Source of the DNA: Molanna angustata
Lineage: Eukaryota; Arthropoda; Insecta; Trichoptera; Molannidae
Assembly: GCA_963576475.1 (NCBI GenBank)
Contig: OY754990.1
Span: forward strand, 2,879,256 to 2,943,255
Reading direction: 5' to 3'
Length of the DNA stretch: 64,000 nt
The translations under genes were made by a program, and so were the position numbers. Shown here one piece after another: positions 23,701 to 35,700 of this stretch. The notes under the pieces are model-generated. The model saw only the letters and a program-made list of their open reading frames with translations, did not search any database and was not told the DNA's origin. Within the stretch, counting starts at the first letter, position 1, and each line of letters opens with the position of its first letter.

Positions 23701-26700
23701 ACTGATCTTAGCTTAACAAGTCACAATAAGAAGAGGACATATTCACAGAGGGTGTTTACTAAATACATCAAATTAAATATTTACTCATAATTATTACAAA
23801 TGGGAAAATGGAAATCAAAGGTTAAGGAAAGGCAGAAATGGAAGAGTTCTGGATAGATTCTCAAGCAAGGTCCACTCAGGGCTGTCGAGCTTATGATGAG
23901 GAGCAAGTGACAAATGGCTTAATGTTCCGTTTAAAAAAAAAAAGGTTTTTCTCACCGATGCTCTGCACTGTGAACGGAAACTCCATCCTTGGTATGAGCT
24001 GTCTGTGTCTCTTGCTACTCGGCTTGCTGCTGATGAGGTCCGCCGTCTGCCTGTTGGCGTCTCCGGAGTTGTGTGGAAGGGGATTCACAATCTCTACCAG
24101 ATTGTCATAGCACACCAGAACCTAAAAATTTTGAAAGTAAATTCATAAATAATAAAATAATGTACAGATTATACTTGTATGTACAACTCAGAATATAATA
24201 CGTTTATATTCTTCTTCTTCATTACACTTCTTCTTCTTCTTCTTTCTCAGCCATCTCTCCACTGCTGGATGTAGGCCTCTTTTAAAAGCTTCCACTCGTC
24301 TTTTTTCTGGGCTTTTCGAACCCATCCGCTTCCAGCGACAGGGACAATATCATCGGCCCACCTTTTCTGGGGCCGGCCTATTCCGCTTTTCATATCCCAT
24401 GGTCTCCAATTTAGAATTCTGAGTGCCCATCTGTCCGTACCCTGTCTGGCAACATGACCTGCCCATTGCCATTTAAGTTTTGCAACTCGATCCATGACAT
24501 CAACAACTTTTGTCTGGCGTCTGATTTCTTCATTTCTAATTTTGTCTCTTAGACTTACGCCTATCATTTGTCTTTCCATGGATCTCTGAGTGCATTTTAG
24601 CTTATGTATGGTCCTCGCAGTTAGCGTGATAGTTTCCAGACCATACGTAACCACAGGCAGGATACATGTTTCAAACACTTTTCTTTTCAGACATGTGGGA
24701 ATATCTCTGTTTTTTAGGACATGTTTAAGTTTCCCAAAGGCTGCCCAACCTAGTCCGATTCTTCTGGGTATTTCTGCTGTCTGGTTATCCTATCCTAATT
24801 TTATCTTGTGTCTAAGGTATATATATTCTTCAACAGCTTCATTACACACAGAAGAAAAATTCAACATATAGGATCATGTATTACCAAAAAAATACCCTTT
24901 TAATGCTATTTCAAATGGTCATTGAAAAATAATATTCCCCTATATGACAGTAATTAATGTGCTGCAGTTGTATTTTTCTTTGGTATGATGATTTTGTTCT
25001 AGTCTTAGTGCCTTTTCACACGACCCGGTTGCCGGGTAGCCGGCGCCGGGTAATTGTATGGGCATGCATGCCGGTGTGTGTGAAAGCTACCATGCATGCC
25101 CATACTCTTCGCTGCCAGTTACCCGGCGCTTACCCAGCGCCGGCTACCAGACAACCAGGTCGTGTGAAAAGGCACTTACTCTAGTCTCCCCTGTTTCACT
25201 AGAAAAAATTTCAGGATGGTTCTGCCTGTGAGCGTATGTAGTTGAAATCATGTCTATTATGAAATGTATATTATGGAAATAATACACCAGGGGGGAAAGT
25301 CTGGTCGAACGGTGAAATCAAAACCCTCATGGATATAATTATCATTTGCAGTTGTATAATATATTAAGATGTTATACAACTCTAGAAGATAATTATATCC
25401 ATGATATGGGTGAACATGAGGGTTTTGATTTCACCATTTGACCGGACTTTCCCCTTTGATTATTTATAACATATATGTAAATTGTGATTAGTAAATATCT
25501 AATAATAACTTACAGCATCCTTCTCCAACTGTTTGATGCACACGATGCCGTGTAGCTTTTCAGTTCGAGGAATGACTGTGTTTGTGCCGCTAATATTAGG
25601 GTCTAACTCATCCGAGTGGAACCACGACGCTCCTGGAAATTAAGACAATGTTTTATTAATGTCAAGTTTAATCAGCTAAATAGCGAAGACAAAGATCGTA
25701 ATATAATAAGATAATGAAACATTATGAACATTTGGAGCTAGATTTGTAGGCCATTAGCTTTGTGGTCGCAGCACATACAACATGTAACTTAGGGCTATGT
25801 TCACAATGAACGCCGAGTGCACTTAGTGACGCTGTAAGCAGAAACAGACGCTCGAGTGTACGCACCAAACGCTCGGTAAAGTTGTCGGGTGAAAAACGCT
25901 CTGACAGTTATAGTATCTGTTGATTTCTATTTTATCTGTGGAATGATGACTTCTATTTGTCTCTGTGGTATCTATTATGTCAGTTGACATTATTTATAAG
26001 GACAATATGCATTCACAAAGAGGTTAATTCATAAAAATATCATTCAACAATTTCCAATAAATGATCAGAGATCATTATTTACTCCACCGTCCAATTGTTG
26101 TCTTTGGATGAAAATATAACCTAAAAAGAGACATGTATGATAAATGACATTTGACATTTAAAACACTCGATGCTGCGTTCAGATTGAAGTGCCACTCGAA
26201 AGCGTTCAGTGAGATTGGTGTAAAAAACGCCATAATCTGCAACTTCAGGCCCAACGTCGAACGTTGTATCTGAACACAGTATTTTACACACGAATGCTTG
26301 CACTCTGGTAAAGGGTGACATGTTTTTTTTTTACTGTGTATCTTTTTCCGTATGTTGTGATTGTGTTTTTTTCTGTGTTATATTATTTCAGAGTCGCCAC
26401 ACAGTGGATTATATCACTAACTTTTGATCTTTCTCGTCGCCACACAGTGGATTATATCACTAACTTTTGAACTTTCTCGTCGCCACACAGTGGATTATAT
26501 CACTAACTTTTGATCTTTCTCGTCGCCACACAGTGGATTATATCACTAACTTTTGAACTTTCTCGTCGCCACACAGTGGATTATATCACTAACTTTTGAT
26601 CTTTCTCGTCGCCACACAGTGGATTATATCACTAACTTTTGATCTTTCTCGTCGCCACACAGTGGATTATATCACTAACTTTTGATCTTTCTTGTCGCCA

Positions 26701-29700
26701 CACAGTGGATTATATCACTAACTTTTGAACTTTCTCGTCGCCACACAGTGGATTATATCACTAACTTTTGATCTTTCTCGTCGCCACACAGTGGATTATA
26801 TCACTAACATTTTGATCTTTCTTGTCGCCACACAGTGGATTATATCACTAACTTTTGATCTTTCTCGTCGCCACACAGTGGATTATATCACTAACTTTTG
26901 ATCTTTCTCGTCGCCACACAGTGGATTATATCACTAACTTTTGATCTTTCTCGTCGCCACACAGCAGATTATATCACTAACTTTTGAACTTTCTCGTCGC
27001 CACACAGTGGATTATATCACTAACTTTTGATCTTTCTCGTCGCCACACAGTGGATTATATCACTAACTTTTGAACTTTCTCGTCGCCACACGGTGGATTA
27101 TATCACTAACTTTTGAACTTTCTCGTCGCCACACAGTTGATTATATCACTAACTTTTGATCTTTCTTGTTTTGTTACTTATTTAAGTTCTAAGTGATATA
27201 TTTTTACTATATTCATATAATATATTCTAGTCAGTATATTACCAGAGTTCATGTTTAAGAGGTCCAACTTTAAGGGTTTCCTGATGGCTCCCACACAGAC
27301 CAGGGGATATTCCTGCTCCGGAGTTATGATCATCTCAAACACTTTCAGGGGGGTCGGGAGAACGCATTCCAAGTGCTGAAAATAATCATATTCATTATGT
27401 AAACATCAAACAATATTGAATGTTCTAAGAAAATTTATTTGTTTTTACGAGACAAACGTTTAGCTTGGCAAGCGCTTTTTCAACTGATAATGTACAGAAA
27501 AATTCATCCCTTGTATACTAAAGAAGTATGGTGGACCCCTGGTGTGTGTGACACAGGTTTTACCCAGTGACAGGAGGAAGGAAAAGAAGGAATATTTGCC
27601 TACCTTTCCTGGCTGTTCAGAATTTTCCCAGCAATGTCTCCTGATGCTCACTTCACACAATATTAACAGAAACTAAATTGATACAATTGGATGGCGATGT
27701 TTGATTTTGAATTAATTTGATTTGATATTTTTACTGGGTTTGATGCGAGTCCGAAACATAAAGGTCACACGGTGTGGTCTTGATGATGACTGAATTTTGT
27801 AGGAAAATATGTGGGTATGAAAAGGAAGTAGGTAGGATAAGTCGTATCCAGATTGTCGTATCCAGATTGTCCTTCGTAAGTCGCAAGTCGTATCCAGATT
27901 GTCCTTCATCCGTTCAATAATATTATGTGTACTAAATATTATGCCAGTTTACTTTGAATCGACTATTTTTTATAATTAATTTCATCTGGATTATGTAACA
28001 AGATTAATTTGTGATTTCTAGGTATTTTTTTAAGTTTTATATTTCACCATTTTCAATGTGTTAGCTATAGGACTAATTTTAACTTAATTTTAACTTATTG
28101 TATTTTTTTAAGTTTTATGTTTCACCATTTTCAATGTGTTAGCTATAGGACTAATTTTAAATTATTTTTTGCAAACTGAAAGCGCCCTTGAGGTGACCAC
28201 GGTTGTCACTAAACGGCGCTTTATAAATTGTCCTTATTATTATTATTATTATAAAATTCAACAATATTAAATCTCAATATATTGAAATGTCATTACAAAT
28301 ACCTACCTATCCATGTGCATATAATATGTATGTATGATCATATCGTTCACTATAACATAATTATAGTGAACACCTGGTAATCCAGTTCCTGTGTAATCCG
28401 ACATGCCTATAGCTTACATATTAACATGTACATTTCGCTTGATAACTTTCACAACCTCGTATCGCAAATAGCTGCATTCTCATAATATCCATAGATAAAC
28501 AGTTCTATTAAAGGCTTAAAGAAATAAAACAAATACAATTAATGAATTACTTAGATGAATCCTTAAAAGAACTATCAATCCACATTAACAGAAAAAATAA
28601 TTATGTTTAGAAAGTCATGAAGTTTTTAGTTATAAAAATTTAATTTAGTGACGACATTGCTTCATACAATTTGTATGGCAGTCGTCTATACACAATAATA
28701 TATGTAAGAAAACTTAATAGTTTGATACTTAATCTCCAAACATACATACATACCATCATGCTGTTTTCATATTCTGGGTAGGAAAAAAGGACTGACCTCC
28801 ATACTGTCCTATCTTGACATACATACCTACATGTGTTGTATAGAAAACTAAATATCCTAAAATATTAAATAATTTGTATTTATGGGTATATAGTTTGGTA
28901 CTTATTCTTCGACTATACATACTATCGCTATTGACAGTTGGATCTCATGTGTTACATGCACCTAGAATATATGTACATTTATTTTGGCAAATCATAATTA
29001 TATAAATAATAATATAACAGGCAATTAGAAGTCTCCGGTGATATGGCACTGTAATGATATAAAAGTATGTTGTTACCTTAAGGAGCATGAACTTGTGCAG
29101 TGGGTCATACCACTGCATGAGGAAGAGTCCCTGAACCGTCGCCCCACAGAGGTATTTGTAGCCGTTGTAAGGATTCCTGCCAACTGCACACTTTATACAT
29201 CCTGCAACAAATAACATATTTGTTACATTTACAGTAATCGAATAAATCTGCCTACAGACAGTTATAATATATGTGTCTATATTTTAATACACTATATTTG
29301 GATAATTTATATTTCAATACAAAAACGAGTGGGTTGTGGCCAAAGCTAAACTCCTCACTAACAAGTTATTCTATTAAGAATTCAAATTTTGTATGGAAAA
29401 TATTCAGCATTTTCATGAAATGAGTTTGTTAAATATTATTTTTGATTTAAATATTTTATTATGAAAAACTTGATAATTCATCAATGCCATTTTATGAAAG
29501 TGATGTGCCTTTTTACCAATTTGAAAATAAAAATTTCAAATTTTAAGTTTCCTGAGCTTGGGGTCACTTTGAAGTATTTGACAGTTAAAAAAAATGAGAA
29601 GCACTATTCATATATCGTTCAAAATCTAATGGGGTCTAAGCGAGTATTATATATACATGTATGCAAAATTTGAAAAGAATCAAATGAGTACTTTAGTCTA

Positions 29701-32700
29701 TAATCGATAAAGTAAAATAAACACACACACACAGATACATTGTGATGAAACTTTCAGAATACAATTTCAGCATGATACTAGTTGATAATCTGCAATAAAA
29801 AAACACCATTAAAAATTGCGAAATCATAACACCCCATTACATCCCCTTGGGTTAGTGAGGAGTAAAAAGCAATATTAGGGTATATTTATAAACTTTAAAA
29901 GACAAAATAATGCAGTATCAGTCTTACTGAAACTGCTTCGTAGTTTCCTATAGGACCGCAAACCCCAGTTTCAAAACTACTGATATATAATGACAGAATG
30001 GTTAGTGCACTGGTTTAGTAATCCAGTGATGGCGATTTCGAACCCCAACCTGTCTCGACTGATTTAATTCATCTATAGCACAAGTATTTCTGCTTAATTA
30101 AAAGATGTTTAACGGATGTGTGGTGGCAGAGCGGTTAGCGTGCTGGGTTGGTAATTCAGCGGTCGCGAGTTTGAATCCTACCACGAACAATTTCATGCAC
30201 CTATAGCACATGCATTTATGCTTAATTTAAAGATGTTTAACAAAGTTTATAAGATGGGTTAGCGTGCTGGATTAGTAATCCAACAGGAAGCAAGTTCGAA
30301 TCCTGCCACTACCAATTTCGTTCACCTATAGCACAAGCATTTATAATTAGTTGAGGTTATGTATGAGGATGTATATGTACTTGTTACAAGAACATATTCA
30401 TACTTTTATGCAAAAAAAAATATTTTTCTTTTTAAGGCTCTTGTATAATCTGGGTATACGGATGTACGCTAAAATGCACACTAAATTACCTTCTAATGTA
30501 TGAAACACGAAAAAATATTGTATATCACCTGATATGTGATATACAACATTTTATCGTGCAAAAAAGGTAAAATTTAGAGTTATTTTTTTAAATTGAAAGA
30601 GTATTCCAACTGTCGATTTGTTCAGGAGAACTTTGTTCTCTTAACATATCGACAATGTATCAAGCCAGAATACGCGAGAATTGTATGGAGAGGTCTACTT
30701 TTTTCACGGCTTTTCCAACTTTGAAGTCAAAAAACACCAACTTAGAGGCTTCGCAGCATATATGTTCCATACACGGATTTACTCAGAATTCGGAGTAGAA
30801 CATTTCGTGTGGCTGTGTGTGTGTGTGTCTGTGTGTGTGTCTGTGTGTGTGTCTGTGTGTGTGTGTGTCTGTGTGTCCGTCCCCCCCTTATAACTTTTGA
30901 TCCGCTCAATTTACAGAGCCTAAAATTTCAGAATATATAAACAGTTACAGGCCTACAAAACTTTTATACTCGGAATTTTGAATTTTTGTTTCAGTCAGGG
31001 GTTATCAACTTTTGAATTTATATTTTATTTTTTCATATATCTCAGAAACCATAAACGCTAGAACGCTGAAAATTGGTACAAGCATAGACAAATACAAAAT
31101 CTCAAATTATTTTTTTCAAAAAAATTCCAGGGTTTCTCAAACATTTTTTATTAAGAAAAATATTTTTTTTATGATAAATTTATGAGTTTAACTGCCTATA
31201 TTTCCAAAACTTTTACAATTATCGAAAAAAGCCGAAACACCCCAACTAGATAATTTAATTTTCTATAAAAAATATTAACATTGTAGTAGAAGATCTCAAT
31301 TTTTTTTTAACAATTTTTTTAAAAATTGAATTTAGTGACGACATCGCTTCATACATTTTGTATGGCAGTCGCCTATACACAATATGTAAGAAGACTTAAT
31401 AGTTTGATACTTCATCTCCAAACATACATACATACCATCATGCTATTTGCATATTCTGGGTAGGAAAAAGGATCTTCCTCCATACTATCCTATCTTGTGA
31501 CATACATACCTACATATGTTGTATAGAAAACAAAATATCTGAAAATATTCAATAATTTGTATCTATGGGTTTATAGTTTGGTACATATTCTTCAACTATA
31601 CATACTATCGCTATCGACAGTTGGATCTCATGTGTTACATGCAACTAGTTATTAAAACATTATAATCCAACTGTCGATTCCTTCATGAGAATTCAATTCT
31701 CTGAACACCAACTAGAGGCCTCGCAGCATATATGTTCCCATACATGGATTTACTCAGAATTCGGAGTAGAACATTTTATGTGAGTTTTGTGTGTCTACGT
31801 GTGTGTTTGTGTGTGTGTGTGTGTGTGTGGTGTGTGTGTGTGTGTGTGTGTGTGTCTGTCCCCCCCTTATAACTTTTGATCCGCTCAATTTACAGAGCCC
31901 AAATTTTTAGAATATATAAACAGTTATAGGCATACAAAACTTTTATACTCAGAATTGTGAATTTTTGTTTCAGTCAGGGGTTATCAACTTTTGAAAATTC
32001 GGTTTATTTTTCCATATATCTCAGATACCATAAAAGCTAGAACGCTAAAATTTGGTATAAACATAGACAAATACAAAATTTCAAATTAGTTTTTTTAAAA
32101 AAATTCCAGGATTCCTTTAACATTTACTAAGAAAAATTTTTTTTATGATACATTTATGAGTTTAACTGCCTATATTTCCAATTTTTTAAAAATATCAAAA
32201 AAAGCCAAAACACCCCAACTAGATAATTTAATTTTCTATAAAAAATATTCACATTGAATTAGCACATCTCAAATTTTTTTAATAATTTTTGTAAAATTTG
32301 AATTTAATCATGACATTGCTTTATACAATTTGTATGGCAGTAGCCTACACACAATATCTAAGAAGACTTAATAGTTTGATACTAATCTCCAAACATACAT
32401 ACATACCATCATGCTGTTTTCATATTCTGGGTAGGATCAAATGACTGACCTCCATACTATCCTATCTTGACATACATACATAGGTACATGTGTTGTATCT
32501 AAAGTAATAAAGCAATCAAAATGTTAGTGTATGTGTGTGTGTGTGTGTGTGTATGTGTGTGTGTGTGTGTTTGTCTCACGCCTTCTGAAAAACCAAGAGC
32601 ATCTAAAAATCTAATTTAAGTGCGAACATGTACCAGTATACCTGATGCAGTGTCACGCTAAAAAGAATGCGATAAAAATGCTGAATTTTAAAAATATTTA

Positions 32701-35700
32701 AATAATTATTTTTTTCATACAAAATTTTCCAAGTCATATCTGTCAAAAAAGTGTACATTTTGCACGCAAATATCTGTTAGTTTAAAAGTTAGAAGTAGGT
32801 ATTTACACAAAAAAAATATATTTTGAAGTATAACTTAGCGTTTAAGTGAAAAACATGGTGAATATTTGGTATAATTATAATGTTTAACTTATTTTTAAAG
32901 TAAGCCTTTTGTACATAAACGCCGCCATTTTAATATCTTTTCATACAATATTTCATTTTCCCACCGAATGAATATGTTCTTGAAAATAATAAACCTTTGA
33001 AATAAATGTAATTATGAAATAATAAAATGAAACACAAGACATTACGGCAAGTTTTAAGACATATATTGTAAAAATGTGTTATTTATTAGTAAAGATATAG
33101 GCATAATAAAATTGCATAATTTGTAAATAATATTTGATTTTTCTGACAATTTTCATTTTTATGGCATCGAACAAACCAATGTAGGTACCTACATATTCAA
33201 AAAATGTATCCGAACCATTCGATATTACTTACGTGTTCGAATCGTTTCCATGGCTACAGAAAGAATGTGATATTCAAATAAAATTTGTTAGGAATCGAAT
33301 TTATTTAGAAGGTTGTTGTAGGTAGGTACCTACCTAATACTATTTACTTACAAATCAACAATAATATACCTATACTGATTTCCTATAGGAAAATTATTTT
33401 ATTTATTTATTTATCAACCGTTTGTCCGATTATAATGAAACTTTGGTGAATTGTCGAGCGTATGCCCAGGATGGTTTTTGGATTTAAACTTTTTTCTTAT
33501 TCTTCTTCTTCTTCGTGTATTTGGTCGTTTTACCTATGAAGGGGGAGTATCCTGGGAAAAGAAGGTCCGACTGTCCCTCCATCTCTTCACAGGTCTTCCA
33601 GGACGGGTTCTGCATATAAACTTTTTTCTTCTTTTTCTTCAACGTGTACTTGGTCATCTTACCTATGAAGATGAACTATCCTGGGAGATGAAGGTCCAAT
33701 TTTCCTTCCATCTCTTCGCAGGTTTCTGGATTTAAACTTTTTTCTTCTTCTTCTTCATCGTCTATTTGGTCATTTTACCTTTGAAGGTGGACTAACCTGG
33801 GAGAAGAATGTCCAATTTTCCTTCCATCTCTTCGCAGGTATCTGGATTTAAACTTATTTCTTCTTCTTCTTCTTCATCGTGTATTTTTGCTCATTTTACC
33901 TATGAAGTTGGAGAATCCTGGGAGAAGAAGGTCCAACTGTCCTTCCATCTCTTCGCAGGTATCTGGGTTTAAACTTTTTTCTTCTTCTTCGTGTATTTAG
34001 TCATTTTACCTATTAAGTAGAGCATCCTGGGAAAAGAAGGTTCTTTCATCTCTTCGCGGTTCTTCCAGGATGGTTTCTGGATTTAAACTTTTCTTAACCG
34101 ACTGATGGGACGGGATGTAATGAAGGGAAGGGAGGCACTAAAGGGCCTGAAGGGACGGGAGGTATAAAACTGCCTGAAGGGACGGAAGGTACTGAAGGGC
34201 CTGATGGGAAGGGACGTAATGAGGGATTAAAGGGACGGGAGGTACTGAAGGGCCTGAAGCGGCGGGTCCTGGAGTCTAATTCTTTTTCTTCTTAATTTTA
34301 TGTAGACCTTTAGGGCAGTTTTTATACAAACTATTTCCTATTGTCTAATTCATCTTCTTCTTCTTTTATGTATACATTTGGGTCATTTTTTTATAAAAAT
34401 TATTTCCTTTAGTCTAATTATTATTCTTCTTCATTTAAGTACGTAGACTTTTGGGAGAGTTTTAATACAAACTATTTCCAATAGTCTTATTCATTTTCTT
34501 TTATGTAGACCTTTTGGTCAGTATTTATACAAACTATTTCCAATAGTCTAAATATTCTTCTTCTTCTTTTTTGTAGACCTTTGGGTGAGCTTTTATACAA
34601 TCTATTTCCAATAGTCTAATTCTTCTATTAGGTATATGTATTTTTACTTATTTTATGTAGACCATTGGAATAGTTTTTTATACAAACTATTTCTTATAGT
34701 CTTATACTTATTTTTCTCTTTTTTATTTAGTCTTTTGGGTTAGTTTTAAGTCTAATAGTCTATTGTGCAGAAATATTATTAACGATATGCACACTTGATG
34801 AAAATACATATGAAATGAATGGGATATGGGATGTGACGATATAACCTGCACTAGAATCTTTTCAATACTTTTGTTTAATTAAATTTAAACCATTTATATC
34901 ATCCTATTTTGAATAATTTTCAACACCTAATATTTAAAGAATGGGGGTTGTGGCCATTACTGAACTCTTCACAACATTTATATTCAAATTAAAAACTATT
35001 TACCATAGTTCAAGTCTTCTTCTTCTTCGTTAATGAAGACTTTCAGTCAAATTGAGCAAAAATATAATGCACACTTGATGAAAAAATATAAAAACGAATG
35101 GGATGTGACCAATACTAGATCTTTTCAGTACCTACGTTTGTTTAATCAAATTTTAACCACATTCCAACATCCAAAATTACTAAATTTTCAATAGGTACAC
35201 ATTACAATTTGTTTTCGATGATAATATTTAAAAATGGGGGTTGTAGCCAAACCAATCTCTTTACAACGTTGATAAACAGTCATATTTAAAACCATTACGC
35301 ATAGTCCATGCGAGCAGAAATTGTATAAATATTATACTTCATTCACACTTTATAGCAATATATAAAAAAGAATGGGTTGTGGCCATCACTTGAACATTTT
35401 ACAATACTTAAACTCAATCAAATTTCAAACCACTTTTTATAGTCTGATATTGCAAAATAATTGGGTGAAAATATTATAAAAACGATTGCTTTTTCTTTCA
35501 CAATTTTACATTCTTGGCCAACGGCGGGACATAAAAGCTAGTAGAAAATAAAATATCTTAAAATATTAAATAATTTGTATTTATGGGATTATAATTTGGT
35601 ACTTATTCTTCAACTATACATACTATCGCTATCGACAGTTGGATCTCATGTGTTACATGCAACTAGTAATAAAAAACTCAGCTGGTAGATTTTCATATTC

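Larger units (their letters stand above)
32498..35541 (+). mobile_element. Non-autonomous Helitron-like element nested in H3
   Basis: Starts TCTAAAG and ends AAAAGCTAG. It sits between GTTGTA and TAGAAAA, which are contiguous in H1, H2 and H4, so insertion was between A and T without target duplication. A small GGCCAACGGC hairpin lies ~20 nt before the end. The interior holds (GT)n (32525-32575) and two families of imperfect tandem repeats, with no Rep/helicase ORF. The TC...CTAG ends and A|T target are the Helitron signature. Confidence 0.8.
31666..35666 (+). mobile_element. Helentron/HINE-like element H3, split by a Helitron-like insert
   Basis: Same family as H2: 5' TCCAACTGTCGA at 31666, (GT)n near 31800, subterminal TCGACAGTTGGA at 35632-35643, hairpin, and CTAG at 35663-35666. 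Split by a 3,044-bp insert at 32498-35541. Without it H3 is 957 bp, close to its relatives. H2 and H3 are in direct orientation only 17 bp apart. Confidence 0.78.

Noticed and set aside
26391..27170. CRISPR-like regular repeats (also 20827-21716)
   Set aside because: The repeats are contiguous with no unique spacers, in a eukaryotic intron.
33451..33735. 94-codon ORF
   Set aside because: It reads through imperfect tandem repeats inside the Helitron-like element.
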